From Micromonospora craterilacus (GTDB lineage Bacteria > Actinomycetota > Actinomycetes > Mycobacteriales > Micromonosporaceae): a DNA stretch of 64,000 nt. The DNA is taken from contig NZ_POTY01000002.1 of the NCBI RefSeq assembly GCF_003236315.1, positions 1 to 64,000 on the forward strand, in the 5' to 3' direction. The notes beneath the pieces were generated by a model. It saw only the letters and a list, made by a program, of their open reading frames with translations. It was not told the DNA's origin and did no database searches. Each line of letters opens with the position of its first letter. The first letter of the stretch is position 1. Both the position numbers and the translations under genes were made by a program. Below, piece after piece: positions 1 through 8,046 of the stretch.

Positions 1-558
1 ACCCCACCCGGCGCCGGCCCGTCCAGCCCGTCCGCCGGCCCGACCTCCGGCGCTTCCAGCCCGACCTCCGGAACGTCCAGTCCGCCGTCCGGTCCGCCGA
101 GCGCCGACGCGGTGCTGTCCGGGAAGCGCCAGGTCACCATCGTGCGGGTGTCGGACCAGGCGGCCGGGCTGGCGCTGCTCGACGACGGTCGGCTCGCCGA
201 GGTCGACGGCGACGAAGGCCGCCAGTTGTTCGTGTTCGCGCCGCAGGGGCCTGACACCTATCTGATCCGCACCGCGGAGCCGGGCACCGACGACCTGACC
301 GACACCTGCTGGGAGGTCCGGTCCTCGGGCAGTCAGCCGCTGCGGGTCGTCGCGGCCCCCTGTGCCCCGGAGGAGCCGAGGCAGCAGTTCTCGATCGTCC
401 GCGACGGGCAACGGAACGGCGCGCCGACGTACGCGATCAGCAACCACTCCGCCTATCTGCAGAACTCCGCGACCCGTGGCCTGATCCTCGAAGAACTCGG
501 CGACGCACCGCTGACGACCCGGTTCCGGTTCGTCGACAACGGTGCCGCACCGGGGTGA
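1..558 (+). CDS. C-terminal part of a secreted or surface protein (5' end outside window)
   Basis: The reading frame is open from base 1 and ends at TGA 556-558, giving 185 visible residues. The first 35 or so are a Pro/Ser/Gly/Thr-rich linker (repeated PSSP, PTSG and SSP units), typical of extracytoplasmic linkers in actinobacteria. After it comes a compact domain of about 145 residues with alternating hydrophobic strands (VTIVRVSD, FVFAPQG, YLIRTAE) and two cysteines, in TDTCWEV and VAAPCAP, that could pair. The layout resembles the outer domain of a membrane-anchored Ser/Thr kinase or a beta-trefoil-like module behind a linker, but I do not recognise the family. The upstream part that would settle its identity is missing. 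The GTG at 112 is only the first start-like codon in the fragment, not the real start. Confidence 0.6.
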   Translation, partial: TPPGAGPSSPSAGPTSGASSPTSGTSSPPSGPPSADAVLSGKRQVTIVRVSDQAAGLALLDDGRLAEVDGDEGRQLFVFAPQGPDTYLIRTAEPGTDDLTDTCWEVRSSGSQPLRVVAAPCAPEEPRQQFSIVRDGQRNGAPTYAISNHSAYLQNSATRGLILEELGDAPLTTRFRFVDNGAAPG

Positions 559-714
559 CGGATCGCGTGCCCGAGCGGGCGTCTCGGGTGGAGATCGGGC
601 AGACGGAACGGCCAAACGGGCGGCCGGTATGCGGGATATGCAGCGGATCACCCGTTCCCAACTGCCCGTTCGGGGCTGGCGCTCGGGCAGCAAAACCACC
701 AGATTGACCTGCAT

Positions 715-728
715 GTGACCGGGGTCAC
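715..728. promoter_or_regulatory. Palindrome upstream of the deoR-type gene
   Basis: GTGACCGGGGTCAC is an inverted repeat with perfect 6-bp arms, 52 bp upstream of the regulator start and just after a TTGACC hexamer at 704-709. A second, less regular inverted motif (GTTAACGGTGTTAC) follows at 733-746. Either could be the operator for the DeoR-type protein. The assignment rests on position and symmetry only. Confidence 0.35.
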
Positions 729-779
729 GCGCCGTTAACGGTGTTACAAAAAGACCCACGGGCCAGCAGGAGGTGCAAA

Positions 780-1541
780 GTGGACGCGACGGAGCGCAGA
801 CACCACATCCTCACCCTGGCGCGCCGTCAGGGCGACGTTGACGTGCGGAAGCTCGCCGCCGACCTGGCCGTCGCGCCGGAGACGATCCGACGCGACCTGA
901 GCCTGCTGGCCCAGCAGGGCCTGGTACGGCGGACGCACGGCGGCGCGTACCCGATGGAGACCGCCCGCTTCGAGACCACCCTGGAAACCCGGGCCACCAG
1001 GATGGTCGTGGAGAAGCGGCGGATCGCCACCGCGGCGGTGGAGCACCTCGGCGACGCGGAGTCGGTCTTCATCGACGAGGGCTACACCCCGCAACTGATC
1101 GCCGAGGCGTTGCCCACCCACCGGCCGCTGACCGTGGTGACCGCCTCGCTGCACACCGCGGCGGCGCTGGCCGCGTACCCGACCATCACCGTGCTGCTGC
1201 TCGGCGGCCGGGTCCGCGGACGCACCCTGGCCACCGTCGACCACTGGGCCACCCGCATGCTCGCCAGCTTCGTCATCGACCTGGCCTACGTCGGGGCGAA
1301 CGGCATCTCCCGCAAGCACGGGCTGACCACGCCGGACCCGGCGGTGGCGGCCGTCAAGGCCCAGGTGATGGCGGTGTCCCGGCGGGTGGTGTTCGCCGGG
1401 GTGCACACCAAGTTCGGTGGCCACAGCTTCTGCCGCTTCGCCGACGTCGCCGACGTCGACACCATCGTCACGGACACCGCGCTGCCGGCGTCCGAGGCAC
1501 ACCGTTACTCACTGCTCGGCCCGGTGGTGCTGCGCGTCTGA
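780..1541 (+). CDS. DeoR-family transcriptional regulator of the polyol operon
   Basis: This is a sugar-responsive repressor of 253 residues. The N-terminal winged helix-turn-helix (residues 5-60) has the DeoR signature VDVRKLAADLAVAPETIRRD followed by LVRRTHGGA. The rest is a DeoR-C sensor domain related to ribose-5-phosphate isomerase, with VFIDEGYT, LLGGRVRG and DLAYVGANGI, which in the family binds a phosphorylated sugar. I chose GTG 780 because AGGAGG at 768-773 lies 6 bases before it; the in-frame GTG at 741 has no ribosome-binding site. It sits 55 bp upstream of the binding-protein gene of a CUT1 importer with a zinc dehydrogenase, so it probably represses that operon and itself. The effector is unknown. 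Confidence 0.88.
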   Translation: MDATERRHHILTLARRQGDVDVRKLAADLAVAPETIRRDLSLLAQQGLVRRTHGGAYPMETARFETTLETRATRMVVEKRRIATAAVEHLGDAESVFIDEGYTPQLIAEALPTHRPLTVVTASLHTAAALAAYPTITVLLLGGRVRGRTLATVDHWATRMLASFVIDLAYVGANGISRKHGLTTPDPAVAAVKAQVMAVSRRVVFAGVHTKFGGHSFCRFADVADVDTIVTDTALPASEAHRYSLLGPVVLRV

Positions 1542-1596
1542 GCGCCCCGGCTGATCCCTCCTTTCACCCACCACACCACCACCATGGAGGTTTGCT

Positions 1597-2964
1597 GTGC
1601 CCAGAACACGATCTCCTCGCCGATGGCGCGGCACGCTCGCCGTCGCCCTCGCGGTCGGTCTGGCCTCGACCGCCTGCTCCGGAGCCGGCGGCGGCTCGTC
1701 CGGCGACGGCGACGGTACGGCCATCACCGTGTTGATGGTCGGCAACCCGCAGATGGAAGACCTGGCCAAGGTCACCGCCGACAACTTCACCAAGCAGACC
1801 GGGATCACGGTGCGGTTCACGATCCTGCCGGAGAACGAACTGCGCGACAAGGTGACCCAGGACGTCGCCACCCAGGGCGGACAGTACGACGTGGCGACCA
1901 TCGGCGCGTACGAGGCGCCCATCTGGGCGCAGAACGACTGGCTGCACGAACTCAGCTCGTACGCCGACGCCGACACCGGATACGACAAGGGTGACCTGCT
2001 CCAGCCGATGGTCGCCTCGCTCTCCGGCGCCGACGGCAAGCTCTACGCCGCGCCGTTCTACGGCGAGTCGTCCTTCCTGATGTACAACAAGGAACTCTTC
2101 GCGGCCAAGGGCATCACCATGCCCGAGCGGCCCACCTGGCAGCAGGTCGCCCAGTTCGCCGCCCAGCTCGACGACAAGAGCGCCGGCGTCGCCGGCATCT
2201 GCCTGCGCGGCCTGCCCGGCTGGGGAGAACTGTTCGCGCCGCTGACCACCGTGGTCAACACCTTCGGCGGCACCTGGTTCGAGAAGGACTGGACGCCCAA
2301 GGTGAACGCGCCCGAGTTCACCGAGGCGACGAAGTTCTACGTCGACCTGCTCCGGGCGCACGGCCAACCGGGCGCGCCGCAGGCCGGGTTCACCGAGTGC
2401 CTGAACACGTTCGGCCAGGGCAAGGCGGCCATGTGGTACGACGCCACCTCCGCCGCCGGCACGCTGGAGGACACCAACTCCAGCACCGTCGCCGGCAAGG
2501 TCGGCTACGCGTACGCGCCGGTCAACAAGACCGAATCCTCGGGCTGGCTGTGGGCCTGGGCCCTCGCCATGCCGAAGACCACCAAGAACGCCGACGCCGC
2601 CTGGAAGTTCATCTCCTGGGCCACCGGCAAGGAGTACGAGCAGCTGATCGGCTCCTCGCTCGGCTGGTCCCGGGTGCCGGCCGGCAAGCGCCAGTCCACC
2701 TACCAGATCGCCGAGTACCGCGACTCCGCCACCGCCTTCGCCGACATCACGCTCAAGTCGATCCAGGAGGCCGACCCGGTCAACCCCGGGGTGCAGCCGC
2801 GTCCCGCGCTCGGCGTGCAGTTCGTCGGCATCCCGGAGTTCGCCGACCTCGGCACGAAGGTGTCCCAGGAGGTGTCGGCCGCGATCGCCGGCCAGACCAC
2901 CGTCGACAAGGCGCTCGCCGACGGCCAGCGGCTGGCCGAGGACGTCGCGAACAAACACCGGTAG
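1597..2964 (+). CDS. CUT1 ABC importer substrate-binding lipoprotein (sugar alcohol type)
   Basis: This is an extracellular solute-binding protein, family 1, of 455 residues. The N-terminus has arginines, a hydrophobic stretch and a lipobox (ASTAC), so it is probably a lipid-anchored receptor on the outer face of the membrane. The body has typical family motifs: early TVLMVGNPQMEDL, hinge-region FYGESSFLMYNKELF, and C-terminal SWATGKEYEQLI. The start is GTG 1597 with GGAGG at 1586-1590. It is followed by a 13-bp stem-loop and two permeases, then a zinc dehydrogenase of the sorbitol/threonine dehydrogenase type, which suggests a polyol such as sorbitol, mannitol or arabitol. The substrate is inferred from context alone. 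Confidence 0.88.
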   Translation: MPRTRSPRRWRGTLAVALAVGLASTACSGAGGGSSGDGDGTAITVLMVGNPQMEDLAKVTADNFTKQTGITVRFTILPENELRDKVTQDVATQGGQYDVATIGAYEAPIWAQNDWLHELSSYADADTGYDKGDLLQPMVASLSGADGKLYAAPFYGESSFLMYNKELFAAKGITMPERPTWQQVAQFAAQLDDKSAGVAGICLRGLPGWGELFAPLTTVVNTFGGTWFEKDWTPKVNAPEFTEATKFYVDLLRAHGQPGAPQAGFTECLNTFGQGKAAMWYDATSAAGTLEDTNSSTVAGKVGYAYAPVNKTESSGWLWAWALAMPKTTKNADAAWKFISWATGKEYEQLIGSSLGWSRVPAGKRQSTYQIAEYRDSATAFADITLKSIQEADPVNPGVQPRPALGVQFVGIPEFADLGTKVSQEVSAAIAGQTTVDKALADGQRLAEDVANKHR

Positions 2965-2970
2965 TCGCGC

Positions 2971-2999
2971 GCCGGGGCCGGCCATCGGCCGGCCCCGGC
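2971..2999 (+). terminator. Intercistronic stem-loop after the binding-protein gene
   Basis: A perfect 13-bp stem (2971-2983 with 2987-2999) has a 3-base loop and lies between the binding-protein stop and the first permease. There is no U-run, so it more likely protects or attenuates the message than ends it, giving more receptor than permease. The same arrangement recurs in three other operons of this window. Confidence 0.6.
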
Positions 3000-3017
3000 C
3001 CTGCCCAAGGCGGATCG

Positions 3018-3950
3018 ATGACCACGACCATCACCACCGGTGCGGGCGCGACACCGCGCCCCACCGCACGACCCTCCCGTCCCGGCCGGGGGCAACGCTG
3101 GGCCCGCCGGGCCCCGCTGCTGCCGGCCCTCATCTTCGCCATCGTGGTGACCCAGCTGCCGTTCCTGTTCACCCTCTACCTGTCCACCCAGAGCTGGAAC
3201 GTGCTGCGGCCCGGCAGCCGTGAGTTCATCGGGCTGGCCAACTACGGGCGGGTGCTCACCGACGACCGGCTGCGCGCCGCGCTGGTGAACACGGTGGTGC
3301 TCACCGCCTCGTCGGTGATCCTGTCCGTGCTGCTCGGCCTCGGCCTGGCCATCCTGCTGGACCGCAAGTTCCCCGGCCGCGGCATCGTCCGTACCCTGCT
3401 CATCACGCCGTTCCTGGTGATGCCGATGGCGGCGGCGCTGCTCTGGAAACACGCCATCTACAACCCGTCGTACGGCCTGATCAACGGCATCCTCGGCGGC
3501 AGCACCGACTGGGTGTCGCAGTACCCGATGGTCTCCGTGGTCGCCGCGCTGGTCTGGCAGTGGACCCCGTTCATGATGCTGATCATCCTGGCCGGGTTGC
3601 AGGGCCAGTCGCTGGAGACCCTCGAAGCCGCCCGGGTGGACGGCGCCGGGCCCTGGCAGACCTTCACCCGGGTGACCCTGCCCTACCTGCGGCCCTACCT
3701 GGAACTGGGCGCGTTGCTCGGCTCCATCTACCTGGTGCAGACCTTCGACGCGGTATTCACCATCACCCAGGGCGGTCCCGGCCGGGCCACCACCAACCTG
3801 CCGTACGAGATCTACCTGACCACCTTCCGCAAGTTCGAGTACGGCGAGGCCGCCGCGGCCGGCGTCGTGGTGGTGATCGGCACCATCATCGTCGCCACCT
3901 TCGCGCTGCGGGTGATCTCCAGCCTGTTCCGGATGGAGGACACGCGATGA
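3018..3950 (+). CDS. CUT1 ABC importer permease, MalF-type
   Basis: This is an inner-membrane permease of 310 residues for the importer encoded by this operon. A basic, proline-rich N-terminus is followed by about six membrane segments (first LLPALIFAIVVTQLPFLF). The EAA loop that docks the ATPase is present as TLEAARVDGAGPWQTFTRVTLP, which keeps the EAARVDGA core. I placed the start at ATG 3018, just after the intercistronic hairpin; the open frame continues upstream only as a shadow of the binding-protein gene. Its stop overlaps the next start by 4 bases (ATGA at 3947-3950), indicating translational coupling. Confidence 0.88.
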   Translation: MTTTITTGAGATPRPTARPSRPGRGQRWARRAPLLPALIFAIVVTQLPFLFTLYLSTQSWNVLRPGSREFIGLANYGRVLTDDRLRAALVNTVVLTASSVILSVLLGLGLAILLDRKFPGRGIVRTLLITPFLVMPMAAALLWKHAIYNPSYGLINGILGGSTDWVSQYPMVSVVAALVWQWTPFMMLIILAGLQGQSLETLEAARVDGAGPWQTFTRVTLPYLRPYLELGALLGSIYLVQTFDAVFTITQGGPGRATTNLPYEIYLTTFRKFEYGEAAAAGVVVVIGTIIVATFALRVISSLFRMEDTR

Positions 3951-4825
3951 CCGCCCTACGTCAACGCGCCGCCGGCGCGACCCGCCGCAGCACCGCCAGT
4001 CCGGCCCGCCGCAGCACCGGCGTGACCGGGGCGGCCTGGACCGTGCTGGCCTGGCTCGCCGGGCTGCTGTTCTTCCTGCCGGTGCTGTGGATGGTGCTCA
4101 CCGGCTTCAAGCGCGAGGTCGACGCCGCCAGCAACCCGCCGTCCTGGTTCTCCACCCCGGTCCTCGACGGCTACCGGCAGGTCTTCGACCGGGACATCAC
4201 CCCGTACCTGCTCAACTCGATGATGGCCAGCCTGCTGTCCACCCTGCTGGTGCTGCTGCTGGCCACCCCGGCGGCGTACGCGTTGTCGATCCGGCCGGTC
4301 GCCAAGTGGCGCGACGTGCTGTTCTTCTTCATCAGCACGAAGATGCTGCCGGTGGTCGCCGCCCTGCTGCCGATCTACCTGCTGGTCAAGGAACTCGGCA
4401 TGCTGGACAACATCTGGACCATGGTCGTGCTCTACACGGCCATGAACCTGCCGCTCGCGGTGTGGATGATGCGTTCCTTCCTGCTCGAGGTGCCGGCGGC
4501 ACTGATCGAGGCGGCAGCCATGGACGGCGCCAACCTGATCGTCACCATCCGGCGCATCCTGTTGCCGATCGTCGCGCCCGGCTTGGCCGCCACCGCGCTG
4601 ATCTGCTTCATCTTCAGCTGGAACGAGTTCTTCTTCGCGGTCAACCTGACCGCCACCCGGGCCGGCACCTCGCCGATCTTCCTGGTCGGTTTCATCACCT
4701 CCGAAGGGCTGTTCCTGGCCCGGCTCTGCGCGGCCGCGACGATCGTGTCGCTGCCGGTCGTACTGGCCGGCTGGATCGCCCAGAAACAACTCGTCCGAGG
4801 ACTCTCCATGGGGGCGGTCAAGTGA
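3947..4825 (+). CDS. CUT1 ABC importer permease, MalG-type
   Basis: This is the second permease subunit, 292 residues. A basic N-terminus precedes six predicted membrane segments (first AAWTVLAWLAGLLFFLPVLW). The EAA loop is IEAAAMDGANLIVTIRRILLP and is followed by the family's FIFSWNEFFFA segment. The start ATG overlaps the upstream stop (ATGA) and its own stop overlaps the dehydrogenase start (GTGA at 4822-4825). No ATPase gene occurs in the operon, so the importer probably uses a shared MsiK-like ATPase encoded elsewhere, as is usual for CUT1 systems of streptomycetes and relatives. Confidence 0.88.
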   Translation: MTALRQRAAGATRRSTASPARRSTGVTGAAWTVLAWLAGLLFFLPVLWMVLTGFKREVDAASNPPSWFSTPVLDGYRQVFDRDITPYLLNSMMASLLSTLLVLLLATPAAYALSIRPVAKWRDVLFFFISTKMLPVVAALLPIYLLVKELGMLDNIWTMVVLYTAMNLPLAVWMMRSFLLEVPAALIEAAAMDGANLIVTIRRILLPIVAPGLAATALICFIFSWNEFFFAVNLTATRAGTSPIFLVGFITSEGLFLARLCAAATIVSLPVVLAGWIAQKQLVRGLSMGAVK

Positions 4826-5811
4826 AGGCAGCAGTCATCGTCACGCCGGGTCAGATCAGCGTGGAGTCCGTGCCGGACCCCACGCCCGGCCCGCGCGACG
4901 TGGTCGTCGAGGTGGCCGGGTGCGGGATCTGCGGCACCGACCTGCACATCATGGACGGCGAGTTCGCGCCCGCGTACCCGATCGTGCCGGGCCACGAGTT
5001 CGCCGGCACGGTGGTCACGGTCGGGCGGGACGTCACCGAGGTGCGGGTCGGCGACCCGGTCGCCGTCGACCCGTCGCTGCACTGCGGTGAGTGCTACCAG
5101 TGCCGGCGCGCCCGGGGCAACCTCTGCGAACGCTGGAACGCCATCGGGGTCACCGTCTCCGGCGGCGCGGCCGAGTACGCCCTCGCCCCGGTCCGCAACT
5201 GCATCACCCTGCCCGAGGGGGTCACGCCGGCCGACGCCGCCCTGATCGAGCCGCTCTCCTGCGCGGTGCGCGGCTTCGACGTGCTGCCCCGGCGGCTGGC
5301 CGACCACTACCTGATCTACGGTGCCGGCACCATGGGCCTGATGATGCTGGAGCTGGCCAAGCGCTGCGGCGCGGCCACCGTCAGCGTGGTCGACCTGAAC
5401 CCGGACCGGCTGGCCACCGCGGTCCAGCTCGGCTGCTCGGCGCACGCGGCCAGCGCCGACGAGTTCGACCGACCGCGCGGCTGGGACGTGGTGATCGACT
5501 GCACCGGGGTGCAGGCGGCCATCGAGGACGGCCTGCGCCGGGTCGCCCCGGCCGGCACATTCCTCCAGTTCGGCGTCTCCGAGTACGCCACCCGGGTGCC
5601 CGTCGAGCCGTACCGGATCTACAACCAGGAGATCAGCATCACCGGCTCGATGGCGGTGCTGCACAGCTTCGAGCGGGCCGGCGAGCTGTTCGCCGCCGGT
5701 GTGCTGGACCCGGCCGTCTTCATCAGCCACCGCTTCCCGCTCGACAAGTACGCCGAGGCCATGGCCCAGTTCCGCGCCGGCGTCGGCCGCAAGATCCAGA
5801 TCGCTGGCTGA
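4822..5811 (+). CDS. Zinc-dependent alcohol/polyol dehydrogenase (MDR family)
   Basis: This is a medium-chain dehydrogenase of 329 residues that probably oxidises the imported sugar alcohol with NAD. Catalytic zinc ligands fit Cys37 (CGICGTD) and His58-Glu59 (PGHEFAG). The structural-zinc lobe is HCGECYQCRRARGNLC. The Rossmann glycine motif is GAGTMGLMM, followed by VVDLNPDRL, whose Asp favours NAD over NADP. The family includes sorbitol, threonine and arabitol dehydrogenases, and sequence alone does not fix the substrate. GTG 4822 overlaps the permease stop. It is the last gene of the operon; inverted repeats follow within 60 bp. Confidence 0.85.
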   Translation: MKAAVIVTPGQISVESVPDPTPGPRDVVVEVAGCGICGTDLHIMDGEFAPAYPIVPGHEFAGTVVTVGRDVTEVRVGDPVAVDPSLHCGECYQCRRARGNLCERWNAIGVTVSGGAAEYALAPVRNCITLPEGVTPADAALIEPLSCAVRGFDVLPRRLADHYLIYGAGTMGLMMLELAKRCGAATVSVVDLNPDRLATAVQLGCSAHAASADEFDRPRGWDVVIDCTGVQAAIEDGLRRVAPAGTFLQFGVSEYATRVPVEPYRIYNQEISITGSMAVLHSFERAGELFAAGVLDPAVFISHRFPLDKYAEAMAQFRAGVGRKIQIAG

Positions 5812-5812
5812 G

Positions 5813-5870
5813 GTGTAAGGAGGGGCCCCTTCTTAACGCCTGAGGTAGAGAAAGGGCCCCTTCTTAACAC
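5813..5870. repeat. Interspersed GGGGCCCC hairpin repeat between convergent genes
   Basis: Two direct half-units, AAGGAGGGGCCCCTTCTTAAC-like and GAAAGGGCCCCTTCTTAAC, each contain a GGGCCC self-complementary core and can also pair with each other (GTGT-AAGGAGGGGCCC with GGGCCCCTTCTTAACAC). The unit lies between the plus-strand dehydrogenase and the minus-strand MFS gene, where it could act as a two-way terminator. A related copy is at 25211-25260 in this window. Confidence 0.6.
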
Positions 5871-5948
5871 GCTCACGGTGGCCGGCTGACCCGCCGGGAG
5901 TGGCCCCGGCATGCCGGGAGTGGCCCCGGCATGCCGGCCGGGCTGCTG

Positions 5949-7130
5949 TCAGCCGGCCTCGGCTCGGGTCGGCGTAGCGGTCACGTCGGGCAGCGGTGCC
6001 CGTTGCCGGGCGATGCCGGCCGCGACGACGGTCGCGGCCAGCACGGAGACGGCGGCGACCGGGCCGATCCAGGCCGGACCGAGCCCGACCGTGAGCACCG
6101 CGCCGCCGAGCGCGGCCCCGAGTGCTCCGGCGGCGCCGGCGACCGAGATGTTGACGGCCGCGACCAGCCCGGTGCTGCCCGCGTCGACCTGGCCCATCAG
6201 CCAGGTCTGGACCAGCGGTACGACCAGGAAGGCCGCCGCTCCCAGCAGGGCGAGCCCGGCCAGCGCTATCGGCGGGACGGGCAGCAGGACCGGCTGCGCC
6301 AGCAGGATCACGGCCAGGGCGCCGACCGCCGCCGGCAGTCGGCGGCTGATCGCGTCCGGGCGTACCCGGCCGGCGAGCAGGTTGCCGGCGATGGTGCCCA
6401 GGCCGTAGCCGACCAGCCCGACGCTGACCCAGCCCGGGCTCAACCCGGTGACCTCACGCAGCATCGGCGCGACGTAGGTGAACGCCGCCACGAAGCCGGT
6501 CAGCGCCAGCAGGGTCACCCCGAACCCGGCGAGGAGGGCGGGGCGGAACAGCCCGCCGACGCTCTCGCGTACCCCGGTCGGCGGCGGCGTGGCAACCCGG
6601 GGGCAGAACACGAGCACGCCGAGCAGCCCGGCGGCGGCCAGGACGGCCACCGCCACGAAGGTCACCGGCCAGCCGAACGCCTCGCCGACCAGGCTGCCCA
6701 ACGGCAGGCCGAGGACGGTGGCCAGCGCGAACCCGCCGAACAGCCGGGCCACCGCGGTGGTCTGCCGCTCGGCTGGCACCGAGGCCATGGCCACCTGGGA
6801 CGCCACCGCCATGAACAGGGCCTGGGCCAGCGCCGAGCCGAGCCGGGCGGAGAGCAGCATCGGGTACGAGGTGGCCATGGCGCTGGCCACCGCCGACACC
6901 GTGGCCAGCGCCATGGTGCCGGCCAGCAGCTCACGGCGGGGCAGCCGACGGGTCAGCACGGTGGCGACCGGCCCACCCACGGCGACCACCACCATGTACG
7001 CGGTGACCAGTTGCCCGGCGGCGGGTACCGACACACCCAGGTCGGCGGCGACCTGGGGGAGCAGGCCGACCAGCACGAACTCGGCGGTGGCCACGGCGAA
7101 CGAGCAGACGAGAAGGACGTAGATGATCAC
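5949..7130 (-). CDS. MFS transporter (DHA1-type drug or sugar efflux)
   Basis: This is a major facilitator of 393 residues with about twelve hydrophobic segments. The first, YVLLVCSFAVATAEFVLVGLLP, matches the AraJ/CmlA-type exporter start; RRLPRRELL after segment 2 stands in for the usual charged cytoplasmic loop motif. I chose GTG 7130 because the protein then begins at the first membrane segment; a longer in-frame extension upstream would run through the operator and the regulator gene and is unlikely. It is divergent from a MerR gene 42 bp away, and a MerR-type operator and long-spacer promoter lie between them. It is probably an efflux pump induced by the MerR ligand. Confidence 0.82.
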   Translation of the reverse strand: MIIYVLLVCSFAVATAEFVLVGLLPQVAADLGVSVPAAGQLVTAYMVVVAVGGPVATVLTRRLPRRELLAGTMALATVSAVASAMATSYPMLLSARLGSALAQALFMAVASQVAMASVPAERQTTAVARLFGGFALATVLGLPLGSLVGEAFGWPVTFVAVAVLAAAGLLGVLVFCPRVATPPPTGVRESVGGLFRPALLAGFGVTLLALTGFVAAFTYVAPMLREVTGLSPGWVSVGLVGYGLGTIAGNLLAGRVRPDAISRRLPAAVGALAVILLAQPVLLPVPPIALAGLALLGAAAFLVVPLVQTWLMGQVDAGSTGLVAAVNISVAGAAGALGAALGGAVLTVGLGPAWIGPVAAVSVLAATVVAAGIARQRAPLPDVTATPTRAEAG

Positions 7131-7140
7131 GAGGCCGACG

Positions 7141-7169
7141 CTAAAGCCTGACACTGACGTTAGAGTCAA
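7141..7169 (-). promoter_or_regulatory. MerR-type operator/promoter for the MFS gene
   Basis: TGACACTGACGTTAGAGTCA (7149-7168) is a 20-bp inverted repeat with 8 of 10 arm positions matching. On the minus strand it is preceded by -35 TTGACT (7169-7164) and followed, after the 18-19 bp spacer typical of MerR-activated promoters, by a weak -10 (TTTAGC). The dyad thus fills the spacer, the classical MerR geometry. It faces the MFS gene and also lies immediately before the merR-type start. Confidence 0.65.
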
Positions 7170-7172
7170 GGA

Positions 7173-7652
7173 ATGCAGATCGGGGAGTTGAGCAAGCGGA
7201 CCGGGGCCTCGGTGCGGATGCTGCGCTACTACGAGGAGCAGGGGCTGCTGGTGCCCACGCGGACCGACTCGGGATACCGGGTCTACCAGGACGCCGACGT
7301 CGACCGGGTGGCCCGCATCCGCTGCATGCTGTCGGCCGCGCTGCCCTCCGGGGTGGTCGGGCAGGCACTGAGGTTCCTGCTGGACGGGCGGGCGGTGATC
7401 CCCGACGAGCCCGCCGACCGTGCCCGGTTGGCCGAGACCTTGCAGGGTGAGCTGGACACGTTGACCGAGAAGATCGCGGCACTGCAACACAGTCGGGACC
7501 TGCTCGCCACCATCGTCGCCGACGTACGCGGGGAACTGGTCGGCCCCGGCCGGCCGGGTGACCCGGGCGGCGCGGTGGTACGCCGATCGGTGCGTAAGGC
7601 GGGGCCGGCGGTCGGGCGCGCTCGCGGCGCCGGCCGGGACACCGACCGCTGA
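7173..7652 (+). CDS. MerR-family transcriptional regulator
   Basis: This regulator of 159 residues has the MerR N-terminus MQIGELSKRTGASVRMLRYY (winged helix, residues 1-70), continuing GLLVPTRTDSGYRVY, then a dimerising helix around residues 80-118 (ARLAETLQGELDTLTEKIAALQ). The C-terminal tail is short and basic with no conserved cysteines, so it is not a metal or SoxR-type sensor. A small hydrophobic ligand or drug is more likely, but unproven. The ATG follows the operator by only 4 bases, so the transcript is probably leaderless or nearly so. It likely controls the divergent MFS exporter through the dyad at 7149-7168. Confidence 0.85.
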   Translation: MQIGELSKRTGASVRMLRYYEEQGLLVPTRTDSGYRVYQDADVDRVARIRCMLSAALPSGVVGQALRFLLDGRAVIPDEPADRARLAETLQGELDTLTEKIAALQHSRDLLATIVADVRGELVGPGRPGDPGGAVVRRSVRKAGPAVGRARGAGRDTDR

Positions 7653-8046
7653 CCGATCGCCTCCCGGCGTGGGCGCGCCGTGCGGGTCCACGGCGCGGCG
7701 GCGTCGCGCCCTGCCGCGAACCGATCCCGCCCAGCATCGCCTCGCCCGTCGCCCAGTCACCGTGTCGCAACGAGCTCGCTGATACGTCCGATGTCTATCA
7801 GTCCGTGGCGACGTCCACAAGGTCGCGACATCGATGCGCTGGTTTTGTCCGACCGATGCCGACGACCGAGCGGAAGGCTTTGTCGAGGTGGGAGCGCTCA
7901 CCGGGCGGAATCGACGATGTTGACTCCTTGTTTCTCGCTGATGTCCTTTGTAGCCTCGTGCTCAAACATCGGAGGTGAGCCGGCTTCCGCCGGTGACCCG
8001 GCCGGTCCGTTCCCCACCCCTGCCCTCGGACGACCCGGAGACATCG
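7653..8046. promoter_or_regulatory. Gene-free region with probable promoter of the GH95 gene
   Basis: No convincing coding frame lies here. An inverted repeat (CTGATA, 11 bp, TATCAG) is at 7779-7801. A candidate promoter is TTGTTT (7928-7933), 17 bp, TAGCCT (7951-7956), about 90 bp before the GH95 start; a TTGACT at 7920-7925 is too far from that -10. Nothing else stands out. Confidence 0.4.
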
